A DNA stretch of 51,848 nt, taken from CAVQEK01 sp964596645. Its GTDB lineage: Bacteria > Bacteroidota > Bacteroidia > Cytophagales > Cyclobacteriaceae. The notes beneath the pieces were generated by a model. That model saw nothing but the letters and a program-made list of their open reading frames with translations. It searched no databases and was not told where the DNA came from. The stretch lies in NCBI GenBank assembly GCA_964596645.1, contig CAZQVB010000033.1:1-51848 (forward strand), given 5' to 3'. A program made the position numbers and the translations under genes. Position 1 is the stretch's first letter, and the number at the start of each line of letters is the position of its first letter. Of this stretch, positions 1 to 8,234 are shown one piece after another.

Positions 1-140
1 TAATGCCATCAACTTCAACAATCAGCTGCAACTCTTTGCACATGAAGTCTGCAATCATTGGCATTGGAGGCAAGATGCTTATTGTATCGGTAATTATTGG
101 AAGAAGGCAGTCCCATGATGTGAATTTCGTTATTTTCCAC
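1..140 (-). pseudogene. Remnant of a DUF559-type (PD-D/E-x-K fold) nuclease-like gene, cut by window edge
   Basis: Read on the minus strand from a GTG at 140, one frame gives an N-terminus containing ENNEIH and NNYRYNKHL. The next frame then gives IADFMCKELQLIVEVDGI running off the window edge. Both pieces resemble DUF559 proteins (Vsr-like endonuclease fold, often in Bacteroidota intergenic DNA), where IADFxCxxLxLxxExDG is the core strand carrying an acidic active-site residue. The roughly 35-40 residues normally between them are missing and the frame changes at the join near 68-75, so this is an internally deleted, frameshifted relic. The assignment rests on motif recall; the part beyond the window edge is unseen. 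Confidence 0.5.
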
Positions 141-146
141 CCCCTA

Positions 147-502
147 CCCCCGCCAGCGGGTGAAAGTTCCCAGGATAATGATCGGCGAATAGAATAAAAA
201 ATCTAACGGTGTCCCAATGCTGAAAATAGGAGAGATAGAAGTTCGATTGCCATTTTAAAGGCTGAGCGCAGGCTCTCTCTGGTTTTAGATGAGTGCTACG
301 CGCAGCGGGGAAGGTTAGCAATGTCCCCCGCTGGCGGAGGAAAATTCCCAGGATAATGATCGGCGAGTAGAATAAAAAATCTTACGGTGTCCCAATGCTG
401 AAAATAGGAGAGATAGAAGTTCGATTGCCATTTTAGCGACTGAGCGCAGGCTCTCTCTGGTTTTAGATGAGTGCTACGCGCAGAGGAGCGTCAATGTCCC
501 TG
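147..502. repeat. Two-copy tandem direct repeat, 178-bp period
   Basis: Copy 1 spans about 147-324 and copy 2 about 325-502. The core at 167-305 matches 345-483 with only a few substitutions; both contain CAGGATAATGATCGGCGA and GGTTTTAGATGAGTGCTACG. Each copy starts with a CCCCCGC(C/T)(A/G)GCGG element, which is itself partly palindromic. No convincing reading frame crosses both copies, so it looks like a recent duplication of non-coding DNA next to the nuclease relic. Confidence 0.85.
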
Positions 503-1135
503 AGAAGGTAAGTACATCCTCAAATAATTCGCTGCACGAATGTTTCTCGCGTGCAGGCAAAAGGTTCATGGCCGGTAAGGTCGCTTAAATGAATTACAGG
601 AATGAAACGAACTGGGTAACACCACGCTGGTTTTAAAAAAATAAGCGACCTGCAAATCCGAAATTTTAATATGTATATCTGGGAGTAATTCCTCGCCTTT
701 AGTTTAACCTTTCTTTGTGTATTTACTTCGAGGTCTTTGTAATAAATATTCTTAACCACAAAGATCACACAGGCGTAACAGAAGGGGCACAAAGTCGGCT
801 TCAGCCGAAAATAAACCCTTTAGCTTTTAACCGACGGTAACTGAGTTAAACCTGTTTAAACACAGATATATTGGTTTCAATAGATTATAAGTGGAACACC
901 CCATTAATTACTATTTTACCAATTTACCATTCGATCTTTTCTGCCGCGAAAATAACTATCTTCGTTGTCTGACGGCAATTAATTGATCTGGAAAGTATTC
1001 TAATCGTTTTAAAATGCAATATCTAATTCCTGTCGTATTCTGGTTGTGTCCATATCAATCACTAGCGCTGGCTTCTGCCTTGGAGGTTTCCTGCTATTTA
1101 TCGATGAAAGGTGACAAAATCGTAATCTCATTTCG
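503..1135. other. Gene-free stretch upstream of the LuxR-type regulator
   Basis: No convincing gene is seen. A 90-codon minus-strand frame (520-792) has the Cys/Phe-rich composition of translated dispersed intergenic DNA and no recognisable motif. The final 200 bp are AT-rich and should hold the promoter of the regulator beginning at 1136, but no clean TAnnTTTG element could be picked out. Confidence 0.5.
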
Positions 1136-1936
1136 ATGAAACGCTCCATACAAAATCCATCGCTAACGCTGCACAATTACATGAGCCAGGTATCGGTTGA
1201 CAGCACAGGAAGCGATCATATTTTTGACCTCATCCATTATTTGAACAAAGCACCTGGCCTTGGCCGTGATTTGGCCTATAGCCCTGTTTCTTTGTTTGTA
1301 CTGGACTACAGGCTGAAAGGCTACCACCACGTCGGCCAGAACATCTTCTCCATCATCGGTGCCCCGCGTGAGGCATTGCTGGAGGGGGGGATATTTTACA
1401 GCCACAACCAAATGCACCCGGAAGACCTTTTCGTATTCGCGGAAACCATTTTTTCCAGGCGTTTGGAACACATGCAGAATGTTTCGACTGAAGAGCGCAG
1501 CAAATACTGGTATTCGCATAATTACCGATTTACAGGAGTGAATGGAAAATCGGCGCATATCCTTCAGCATACCACCGTGCTCGATGTGGACTGCATGGGA
1601 AACCCATTGATATTATTGGGTTTTTGCACCGACATTTCCCACCACAAACAAGACAACAGGATCGTGCATACAATATCCAGATGCGATGAGGGAATAGGGA
1701 TGACTTATATTTTAAAGGACATCTATTTCCCTGCCTCCGATGAAGGAAGGCTTTCGCCCCGTGAGGTGGAGATATTGAAGTGGGTCATCGAAGGATTGAG
1801 CAGCAAAGCCATTGCCGACCGGTTGAACCTGAGCACCCACACCGTGAACACGCACCGGAAAAATATGCTGGAAAAAACCAATGCCAAAAACACCGCCGAC
1901 CTGCTAAAGTTTGCCTTTAAGCACGGCATGCTTTAG
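1136..1936 (+). CDS. PAS-like sensor with LuxR-type HTH, transcriptional regulator
   Basis: A 266-residue cytoplasmic protein. Residues about 30-165 look like a PAS-type sensing fold, with a conserved stretch around GFCTDISHHK at its end. Residues 207-266 form a GerE/LuxR DNA-binding domain: SPREVEILKWVIEGLSSKAI, then LSTHTVNTHRKNMLEK as the recognition-helix region. This layout (PAS plus LuxR HTH without a receiver aspartate domain) is common in Bacteroidota one-component regulators. The ligand and target genes are unknown. The ATG at 1136 is the first start in frame and gives the full sensor domain. Its 3' end overlaps the convergent hydrolase gene by 33 bp, so the two transcripts could interfere. 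Confidence 0.88.
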   Translation: MKRSIQNPSLTLHNYMSQVSVDSTGSDHIFDLIHYLNKAPGLGRDLAYSPVSLFVLDYRLKGYHHVGQNIFSIIGAPREALLEGGIFYSHNQMHPEDLFVFAETIFSRRLEHMQNVSTEERSKYWYSHNYRFTGVNGKSAHILQHTTVLDVDCMGNPLILLGFCTDISHHKQDNRIVHTISRCDEGIGMTYILKDIYFPASDEGRLSPREVEILKWVIEGLSSKAIADRLNLSTHTVNTHRKNMLEKTNAKNTADLLKFAFKHGML

Positions 1937-2764
1937 TATGGCAATATTCAATACTTCCTTCAGGAACTTTTCCAGTTGCGCATTAAATTCCACAGGGTAT
2001 TCCGTCTGGGGCACATGGCCGGCATTTGGCAACAAGATCACTTCACCGCCCCACAGTTTAAGGTCAAGCGACAATAAGTAGTCGATGTCCAGATACTTAT
2101 CTTCGACCCCGGTGATGTAGGCGATGGGCATGGGAGCCTTTTTGATATGGGCAATGTTGCTGTGCAGCCTGTTTTCAGCGATGCTTTTGGAAAGCCAGGA
2201 ACGGCAATTGGGATCGGTATTGAAAAAATCAGCCTGGTAGATTTCTTTATCGGCCGGCAAACCGTCTGTGAAAAACAAATCCACGGCCTCCCGCACTTCT
2301 TCCGCTGATACTTCGGCTTTGAATATGGCAGCGATGGCGGGGTGTGTGCGAAGTGCTTTACCCAAATCGCCAGCGGTGTTGAACAGTACGGTGGAAGTGA
2401 TAAATATGCCTTTGCAGCCTGTTAATTGTGTTGCCGCCTCCAAAGCAATATTCCCGCCCAGGGAAAATCCCACCAACACATAGTCTGTAAGTCTGAGGTG
2501 ATTGATGACCGCCAGCAAGATTGTTGCATAGCCGGGCAAACTATAATCCTGATCGGGCGCTATGGAATGGCCGGACTTTCCATGCCCAGGAAGGTCTATG
2601 GATATGATCCTGTAATCATCAAAGTGGGGGTCACTGAACTGCTTCTCCCAAATGCGGGACGACATGGAATTGCCGTGGACAAACAGCAGCGCAGGGCCGG
2701 GCTTGCCATTGTCCAGCACATGGACGGAGTTGCCTGGCAGGTTGATTTGAGAGGATGCAAGCAT
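1904..2764 (-). CDS. Alpha/beta-hydrolase fold enzyme
   Basis: Likely esterase or hydrolase of the alpha/beta-hydrolase family. Counting from a possible upstream ATG at 2806, the HG oxyanion-hole motif is LLFVHGNSM (about 40-48), the nucleophile elbow GFSLGG gives Ser115, the acid is Asp236 in GVEDKYLD and the histidine is His264 in NAGHVPQ. I place the start at the inner ATG (2764, 286 residues) because the first 14 residues (GPVSWLPHRQPPP) are unlike the family. No signal peptide is seen, so it should be cytoplasmic. The substrate cannot be told from sequence. It is convergent with the LuxR-type regulator and overlaps its end. Confidence 0.85.
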   Translation of the reverse strand: MLASSQINLPGNSVHVLDNGKPGPALLFVHGNSMSSRIWEKQFSDPHFDDYRIISIDLPGHGKSGHSIAPDQDYSLPGYATILLAVINHLRLTDYVLVGFSLGGNIALEAATQLTGCKGIFITSTVLFNTAGDLGKALRTHPAIAAIFKAEVSAEEVREAVDLFFTDGLPADKEIYQADFFNTDPNCRSWLSKSIAENRLHSNIAHIKKAPMPIAYITGVEDKYLDIDYLLSLDLKLWGGEVILLPNAGHVPQTEYPVEFNAQLEKFLKEVLNIAILKHAVLKGKL

Positions 2765-2997
2765 AGGGGGCGGTTGACGATGCGGTAGCCAAGATACCGG
2801 CCCCAATATAGTACGCTAAGTGGAGATTTTATTCAATCGGTGGGTAGGTTAGTAAATGTTAATAGTGGGGGTGATCATCCGCAGAAGCTGAGGACAAAAT
2901 TCTTGCTTTTCTCATTGTCCTACAGCACCGCCCTAATTAAGCGATTTCCTGGGGCTTTTCAGCAACAAATTGGCTGGATCGGCAAAGGCCTCTCCGG

Positions 2998-3270
2998 TCA
3001 TATTTTTCCATCGAGAAGGCCTATGCTAAAGCGCGACCTGTCTATTCCTTGCTCTGTGAGAAAATCAGCCACCGCCTGAGCCCTGGCTTTAGAGAGTTTC
3101 AGGTTGTTTTGCGCATCGCCAACAGCATCGGTGTGCCCTGATATTTGCAATTTCCACTCTGGTCTTTGCTTCGGCAGATCGGCAAGTTCTGAAAGTGCGC
3201 CATAGGACGAAGTGGCGATTTTGGCCTTTCCACTTTCAAATTCCAGATGGCTCAATTTCGTGTTCAGCAC
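2998..3270 (-). pseudogene. Detached OmpA-like peptidoglycan-binding domain (C-terminal part of the upstream porin)
   Basis: This frame encodes an OmpA C-terminal domain: HLEFESGKAKI, then the hallmark LQISGHTDAVGD, then LSKARAQAVADFL. Such domains bind meso-diaminopimelate in peptidoglycan and anchor outer-membrane proteins. It lies directly behind the TSP3 porin but one frame away. Removing a single base from the TTT at 3271-3273 (plus strand) would join the two as EEEEQEVLNTKLSHLEF, the expected arrangement. The end is also unusual: the frame stops after RSRFSIGLLDGKI and the usual final NRRVE-type motif is absent in all three frames of the next 100 bp, so the domain is truncated as well. 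Confidence 0.75.
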
Positions 3271-5335
3271 TTTCCTGCTCTTCTTCTTCCAATACCGGGC
3301 ATCCGTTGTTTTCGGTCACACCTGGTTCAGTCACGCATTCATCTTCAGGGTCTATTACTCCGTCGCCATCGCTATCGGCATATGGGCAACCATTGTTTTC
3401 TGCGGGGCCTGCCTCTTTGGGACACTGGTCTTCGTTGTCATACAGGCCATCCTCATCGCTGTCTGGGCAGCCATATTTGGCTTTTTCCCCAGGCAAATCG
3501 GGACATTGGTCTTCTCTATCGCTAATGCCGTCGCCATCGCTATCGGGGCAGCCAAATTGCTCAATATAACCTGCCAGGTCGGGGCACTGGTCTTCTCTGT
3601 CGATAATGCCGTCGCCGTCACGATCGGGGCAACCGTTGTGCATTTTCAGTCCCGGCACTTCCGGACAATCATCTTCTTTGTCCGGCAAGCCATCCGAATC
3701 AAGATCAGGGCAGCCTTTAAAGGCCAATAGGCCAAACGTACCGGGGCATTCATCGTCCTGGTCGGTTATGCCGTCGTTATCCTCGTCAGGACAACCTTTC
3801 AACGAGGTCAATCCTGGTATATCGGGGCACCAGTCTTCGCTGTCCTGTGTGCCGTCGCCATCGCGGTCAGGGCAGCCTTTGAACGCCCACACACCGGGTA
3901 CTTTGGGGCACGCGTCCATTTTGTTGGACACACCGTCGTTGTCTTTGTCTTTCTTCTTCTTGTAAGGCACGCTAAAGCGCAAGGCAAAATGTACATCGAC
4001 ACTTCCGGCATCTTTGCCAAAAACGAAACTGCTCACCAAATCCCTTGATCCTATTATTAACGGCCCTGCGCGAAATGATAAACCGGAATTAAAGCTGCTG
4101 AATTTGTCGTAAGACAAAGGAAAAGCCACACCTAAAAACCTGCCTTCAAGCCGGGGAGTCAGGGCCAGGGTATTGATGTAGCGGGTTTTTTCCACATCAG
4201 ACAAGCCTCCTTTCAGGCCTAGCTGCGAAGTGAGATTCAAATAAAATCCATTGGAAACCCGGTAGTCAAATTCCCCTACCAGGCGTGTCGGTAAGTCCAT
4301 ACGATAGCTGCCGCCCCCTTCAAAATCAAAATACGCTTCCAGCAATTCATCCAGGCCGCCATCAAAATCATTGACATCCAGGTCTTCGGCACTGCCACTA
4401 TAATTTCCGCTATCATTGCTTTTGTTATATGTAATGCCCCCAATATCCAACAATGAAAGGCCCGCTTTAAATTTGTACTTATTCCTGTTGCGCCGTACCA
4501 ATCCTTCCTGCCCATCCATGGTATGAATATACTTTTCGAAATTTGGGCGGAACTCATACACTACGCCCAGATCGAAGCCGAATGAAAGATTCTGAAAAGG
4601 CTTGTAGGTAAAAACCTCATCTCCGTCAGGAGAATAATTGTCCGAATATCCGCTTTGCACATTCAAATTGGCCACATCCACACGGTCATCGGCCAATCCG
4701 CTATAGTTGAGGTCTTTCACATAGACGTAGCCCGAGCCTACGCCGCTCATCAGCTTTAGGGTAGTGCCGGCCTTCAGAAAGTGGGTTTGTTTGTCCATTA
4801 CTATTCGCGCATAGGTAAATCCCAATTCGCCCCAGCTATGCACCTGGCCATACATATTGCTAATAGCAAAGGTCTGGCCCGGATCAATAATAAAATCGTC
4901 CGAATCGAGTTGCTCATCTATAAAATCGGCCATCTCAGGGCTCACTCCGTCAATATTGACCATAGACCTGGCGCGCAGCGTAATGCCGATGGCAGACCTG
5001 GGAGCGGTGGTCAGTATGAACGAAAAGGGTGCATATACGTCGGAAGTTAAAAAAGCCCCCCGGTCGTTGTTGCTGTTGAGTGTGATGAGTTCGTCAAAAT
5101 CAAAATTCAGCTTTTTCAAATCGGCATTTTCGATTGCATAGTAGTTGTTGCTCAGCGTGGTGTTGAAGCTCACGAGGTTCATCTGGAATTTGTACCTGCT
5201 GTCGGCAATGGAAGCCGGCTGAAGGCTGATGCCCTGTACTCCGGCGTAATTGCTGGAGTGGAGGCCCATCCAGTCCTGCGCCAGCGATTGGGTGTAAGTG
5301 CCGGTGAGCAGCAAAAGAAGTAGAATGTGTTTCAT
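3236..5335 (-). CDS. Outer-membrane porin-like protein with eight thrombospondin type 3 repeats (frameshifted before its OmpA domain)
   Basis: The start is taken at the inner ATG (5335), which gives a clear signal peptide MKHILLLLLL...SLAQ; twelve residues from a further upstream ATG look non-coding. The first 450 or so residues resemble the DUF5723 beta-barrel family of Bacteroidota. They are followed by eight calcium-binding thrombospondin type 3 repeats of about 27 residues (DxDxDGxxDxxDxCP), near residues 460-680 from this start. The frame then ends in an acidic tail, EEEEQESAEHEIEPSGI. Family members continue into an OmpA domain, which here lies one frame away (2998-3270). As read, the product would be a barrel plus calcium-binding stalk without its peptidoglycan anchor, unless the single-base frameshift is a sequencing error. 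Confidence 0.85.
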   Translation of the reverse strand: MKHILLLLLLTGTYTQSLAQDWMGLHSSNYAGVQGISLQPASIADSRYKFQMNLVSFNTTLSNNYYAIENADLKKLNFDFDELITLNSNNDRGAFLTSDVYAPFSFILTTAPRSAIGITLRARSMVNIDGVSPEMADFIDEQLDSDDFIIDPGQTFAISNMYGQVHSWGELGFTYARIVMDKQTHFLKAGTTLKLMSGVGSGYVYVKDLNYSGLADDRVDVANLNVQSGYSDNYSPDGDEVFTYKPFQNLSFGFDLGVVYEFRPNFEKYIHTMDGQEGLVRRNRNKYKFKAGLSLLDIGGITYNKSNDSGNYSGSAEDLDVNDFDGGLDELLEAYFDFEGGGSYRMDLPTRLVGEFDYRVSNGFYLNLTSQLGLKGGLSDVEKTRYINTLALTPRLEGRFLGVAFPLSYDKFSSFNSGLSFRAGPLIIGSRDLVSSFVFGKDAGSVDVHFALRFSVPYKKKKDKDNDGVSNKMDACPKVPGVWAFKGCPDRDGDGTQDSEDWCPDIPGLTSLKGCPDEDNDGITDQDDECPGTFGLLAFKGCPDLDSDGLPDKEDDCPEVPGLKMHNGCPDRDGDGIIDREDQCPDLAGYIEQFGCPDSDGDGISDREDQCPDLPGEKAKYGCPDSDEDGLYDNEDQCPKEAGPAENNGCPYADSDGDGVIDPEDECVTEPGVTENNGCPVLEEEEQESAEHEIEPSGI

Positions 5336-5432
5336 CTTGTATGAAGTTTCAATATGGCAAATCGGAAACATTTATTCGGGCAGAGGTTCTGCCTGTCGTT
5401 GAGCATCTGGCCACACCAATTAGACAGATATC

Positions 5433-5461
5433 AAAAAGGCCGGACACTCCGGCCTTTTTTT
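5433..5461 (-). terminator. Rho-independent terminator, bidirectional shape
   Basis: A perfect 12-bp stem, AAAAAGGCCGGA paired with TCCGGCCTTTTT around a CAC loop, flanked by A and T runs. It lies just downstream of the minus-strand lipoprotein gene (stop at 5497) and upstream of the porin start, so it should end the lipoprotein transcript and separate the two genes. Confidence 0.85.
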
Positions 5462-5496
5462 GTGATAGGGATTTTCACTATTGGGAATAGCGACAA

Positions 5497-6288
5497 CTAC
5501 TTATATTCAAATCTCCAGGTTTCCGTATCGTCATCATCATCGAGCCAAGTCATTTGTGTAGGATAGCCATCGGAGTTGTATGTGTAGGTAAAGGTTGTCT
5601 CGGAAGTTTCTCCGTCATAGCCGTCTTTATATACTGATTTGGTTACGTTGTTTGGGCTGATAAGCCATTCTGCGTTCCAGGAATAAGTCTGATATGGCAG
5701 TATTTTGTAAAAAGGGTTCTTCTTATCGTCATAGGAATTGGTGTCTTCGTTCATCGCTTGGCTGCCAAATAACCATGTGGTTTTCACAATATTTTTGGCG
5801 GTATTGTAGGTGAAAGTTTCTTTCCAATTTTCGCTCGTTGGGCTTGTCACAATCACTTCCTTTAAGGTATTGTCAGCATTGTAGATGAATGCCTGGGTGT
5901 CATCATAGTCGTCACCGGTGGAAGTTACCTTAGTAAGGAGGTTTTGGCTGTTGTACTCATATGTGTGGGTGAAGTCAAGTTCATTGTCTTCCACGTCAAA
6001 ACCAACCTGTTTTGTCAAATTGCCGTTGGAGGCGTATTCAAAATCATCTCTGTAATATTCTGCACCATCTTCGAAGTACCGTTGACGTATTATTTTATTA
6101 GCGCTGTTATAGACAAATTCCAGCGCCAGCTCATTGTCAACATAGATTTTAGACAGTTTCGCCCTATTATCTTCATCTGTAGGATCGGGATCGGGATCAT
6201 CCTTAGTGCATGATGTAAATACGGTGGCCAATATCACAAAGAGGGCCACCAATGAAAATAGATTGGTAGATTTGAACATGGTTTTCAT
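5497..6288 (-). CDS. Secreted lipoprotein with YD/RHS-like beta repeats
   Basis: The start is set at MKTMFKSTN (6288), which gives a standard lipoprotein signal with the lipobox VFTSC and an Asp/Pro-rich linker (DDPDPDPTDED). The rest is a series of short beta units such as YEYNSQNLLTKV, FIYNADNTLKEV and YTYNSDGYPTQM. This is the Y-x-Y-(N/D)-x-x-G/N pattern of YD or RHS-type repeats found in many Bacteroidota surface lipoproteins (DUF4595-like). Its role is unknown; it is probably attached to the outer membrane. The gene is monocistronic with a terminator behind it. Confidence 0.8.
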   Translation of the reverse strand: MKTMFKSTNLFSLVALFVILATVFTSCTKDDPDPDPTDEDNRAKLSKIYVDNELALEFVYNSANKIIRQRYFEDGAEYYRDDFEYASNGNLTKQVGFDVEDNELDFTHTYEYNSQNLLTKVTSTGDDYDDTQAFIYNADNTLKEVIVTSPTSENWKETFTYNTAKNIVKTTWLFGSQAMNEDTNSYDDKKNPFYKILPYQTYSWNAEWLISPNNVTKSVYKDGYDGETSETTFTYTYNSDGYPTQMTWLDDDDDTETWRFEYK

Positions 6289-6640
6289 GGTAAATTGGTG
6301 GAAGTTAAGTGTATGTGGTAGTGCCATCTGTGCGCAATGGATTGATTGCTTTAGGCGAGGTAAAGCTATATAGAAGGCTAAGCACGCTCAATACCTATTT
6401 TTAGGTATTTTTTGGAGTATTCCCTTGAAGCGGAAGCCGGTCGGGAAGGAATCGTCTTTGTTCCCATATAGTTAGTTTCTTGCTCCCGTTGAATACATAC
6501 AATTATGCATATTAGTCCTTCGTGCCCAGGGCAAGCGGCCCCATGTCGGTTTCCGCGGTATTCTATGGAGCAAATGAAGTTCACTCTTCGTGAATATTGT
6601 ATAATTACTTATGACATGCGGACGATAAACAGCAAACATT
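6289..6640. other. Intergenic region without a clear gene
   Basis: A 68-codon and an 89-codon minus-strand frame lie here, but neither has recognisable motifs or a sensible composition. The region should contain the divergent promoters of the lipoprotein and of the small membrane protein. No strong promoter or terminator was seen. Confidence 0.45.
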
Positions 6641-6862
6641 ATGTTCGTCAATAAAAAGCACAAAAAAAGAGCGATTATAGGCGTGATATTTATTATTGTG
6701 ACATTTATGGCCTTTGCACCACATGGTTCCATTGATCCCACAGAGCTAGGTTTTTGGTTGGCAATAGCTGCTGGCTTAATTAGTTCTTTTGCTACAAATT
6801 ATTCACTGTATTTTACGCATAAGAAGTATGGCGAGGGCAGCAAAAAAGCTAATGAAGATTGA
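6641..6862 (+). CDS. Small two-helix membrane protein, unknown function
   Basis: A 73-residue protein with a basic start (MFVNKKHKKR) and two hydrophobic segments, about residues 11-27 (IIGVIFIIVTFMAFAP) and 38-57 (FWLAIAAGLISS...). It has a charged cytoplasmic tail (YGEGSKKANED). The positive-inside pattern and coherent hydrophobicity suggest a real inner-membrane protein. I do not recognise the family. It stands alone between gene-free stretches. Confidence 0.6.
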   Translation: MFVNKKHKKRAIIGVIFIIVTFMAFAPHGSIDPTELGFWLAIAAGLISSFATNYSLYFTHKKYGEGSKKANED

Positions 6863-6924
6863 AGAAATATGAACGAAATGAAGCTAAAGCGATATGTCAT
6901 TTCGCTTCCTAAGCCTCCAACACT

Positions 6925-7015
6925 ACACCGCCAGCTTGGGTCATATGGAGGCCAAACGTGACCTTAGGTTCTCCTGACACAACTAAATGGAGGCTCATGC
7001 ATAACCCTCTTCAAT
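6925..7015 (+). repeat. Diverged copy of a dispersed intergenic repeat
   Basis: This stretch starts ACACCGCCAGCTTGGGTCAT and ends ATAACCCTCTTCAAT. It aligns with 51631-51795 (ACACCGCCGGCTTGGCGCAT to ATGACCCTCCTCAAT), with roughly 75-85 percent identity in the aligned blocks and about 70 bp missing from the middle of this copy. No reading frame is shared, so it appears to be a non-coding repeat family of this genome. Confidence 0.6.
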
Positions 7016-7164
7016 GAAGCTGTGCGGTGTTTGGTGATGAGAGAAAAACACCTGCCTTTCTCCACGCCAATACCCTTACACCTGCTGCGCTGGGTACGAG
7101 CTTACACCGGGGTTGGCAATAAAAACCGGATGCTATAGTTTTACAACAAAAAAACAGGTGCGTT

Positions 7165-7557
7165 ATGTGGAAATCACTTCTTGTATTGCCAGTTCTATTG
7201 CTTTTTGCTATCGTGGCCTTTGGCCAGTCCGGAAAGGAAGGCAATACCAGCCGCGACCCTTCATCGTCGGGCAAAGTGGAGAAAAGATCTGAGTACCCAC
7301 GCATCGATTTCGGCAAAGCCGAGAGCAAAGGCAAAAAGAAAAAGAGACGCGATGAAAGCCTCTCCGGTGAGTTCGACCGCAAAGTAGACGAATACCACGA
7401 GCGCATGGAAGAGAATGCCAGGCAGCGCAAAAAAATGGCTAAGGAAATGGAGAAGCCGCAATACTCTGACCCCACCTATTTTGGCCACAAGAAAAAACCC
7501 AAGAAACGTCCGCCGGGCAAAAAGAAGTTTTGTAAAGAATGTGGTTTAACACATTAA
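7165..7557 (+). CDS. Small exported basic protein, conserved unknown
   Basis: A 130-residue protein with a signal peptide (MWKSLLVLPVLLLFAIVAFG, cleavage near the following Q). The mature part is highly charged and Lys-rich, with a probable helical stretch around DRKVDEYHERMEENARQRKK and a Cys-containing tail KKKFCKECGLTH. The C-x-x-C tail recurs in small Bacteroidota proteins that I recall only as hypothetical. It lies 28 bp upstream of acylphosphatase on the same strand and may share its transcript. A weak TAGTTTTA element at 7136 could be its promoter. Confidence 0.72.
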   Translation: MWKSLLVLPVLLLFAIVAFGQSGKEGNTSRDPSSSGKVEKRSEYPRIDFGKAESKGKKKKRRDESLSGEFDRKVDEYHERMEENARQRKKMAKEMEKPQYSDPTYFGHKKKPKKRPPGKKKFCKECGLTH

Positions 7558-7585
7558 ATAAAAACTTACTACAACGCATTACAAT

Positions 7586-7855
7586 ATGCCAAGCACACGC
7601 ATCGAGGTCTATGGCCATGTACAGGGCGTTGGCTTTCGCGCTTTCGTAAAAGAGCAGGCGCAGTCGCTGGGCCTGGCAGGATATGTAAAAAACAGGGATG
7701 ATGGCGCCGTGGAAGTGCTGGCCGCTGGATCAGCAGCGGCCGTAGAAAAGCTTACCGACGCTTGCCGGCAAGGCCCCGACGGCGCCGAAGTACGCAATGT
7801 AAAAACCAGCGAGGCCGGATCGGACCACTTCACCGATTTTACCATACGGCATTAA
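7586..7855 (+). CDS. acyP: Acylphosphatase
   Basis: An 89-residue protein of the usual acylphosphatase length. It hydrolyses carboxyl-phosphate bonds such as acetyl phosphate or 1,3-bisphosphoglycerate in the cytoplasm. The signature HVQGVGFR holds the phosphate-binding loop and catalytic Arg18, and GYVKNRDDG holds catalytic Asn36. The stop codon abuts the stop of the convergent gene starting at 7856 with no bases between. Confidence 0.95.
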   Translation: MPSTRIEVYGHVQGVGFRAFVKEQAQSLGLAGYVKNRDDGAVEVLAAGSAAAVEKLTDACRQGPDGAEVRNVKTSEAGSDHFTDFTIRH

Positions 7856-8233
7856 TCACTCTTCCGGATAGGGTATGAACAGGAATTTGGTGAAATCCTC
7901 ATCCACCACAAACAGGCAACAGTACTCATCGGCATCTTTATAAGTAGCTCTAAAAGCCTCGACCTTATCGGCATCAATAAGTTTGCGTTGCACGAACTCA
8001 TCCACATAGGTGATGTAGTAGTTCCAGTCGTTGGTGGCCTCGCCACGGCCAATGAGTAACTGGCCTATGGGTATTTCTGCCTTTGATACGGGAAAAATGG
8101 GATGATCAGAAAAGCCGCGCTTGCGCACCTGATAAGAAGCTTCTTTCAGATTGTCGGCCACCTTCACAAAATCAGATGAGATGGTGCCCAGATATTTGCC
8201 GTTGAGTTCCGGATCGTTCGATATGCTCGTCAT
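7856..8233 (-). CDS. Conserved hypothetical protein co-transcribed with rlmD
   Basis: About 125 residues from the ATG at 8233 (MTSISNDPELNGKY), directly after the methyltransferase stop; an upstream ATG at 8257 would overlap that gene by 23 bp. It has no signal peptide or membrane segment. The sequence is acidic and compact, with blocks such as RGEATNDWNYYITYVDEF and EYCCLFVVDEDFTKFLFIPY. It looks like a cytoplasmic Bacteroidota protein of unknown function; I cannot name a domain. Its position suggests translational coupling to rlmD. Confidence 0.7.
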   Translation of the reverse strand: MTSISNDPELNGKYLGTISSDFVKVADNLKEASYQVRKRGFSDHPIFPVSKAEIPIGQLLIGRGEATNDWNYYITYVDEFVQRKLIDADKVEAFRATYKDADEYCCLFVVDEDFTKFLFIPYPEE

Positions 8234-8234
8234 A

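Noticed and set aside
520..792. 90-codon minus-strand frame
   Set aside because: Cys/Phe-rich, basic composition typical of translated intergenic DNA, no domain, no promoter and next to a repeat.
3195..3965. Several plus-strand frames rich in Ser-Gly-Gln-Pro or Val-Ala-Ile patterns
   Set aside because: They are antisense shadows of the periodic TSP3 repeats of the porin gene; the 81-bp period explains their repetitive look.
6378..6741. Two overlapping minus-strand frames (68 and 89 codons)
   Set aside because: No motifs, and one overlaps the start of the more credible small membrane protein on the other strand.
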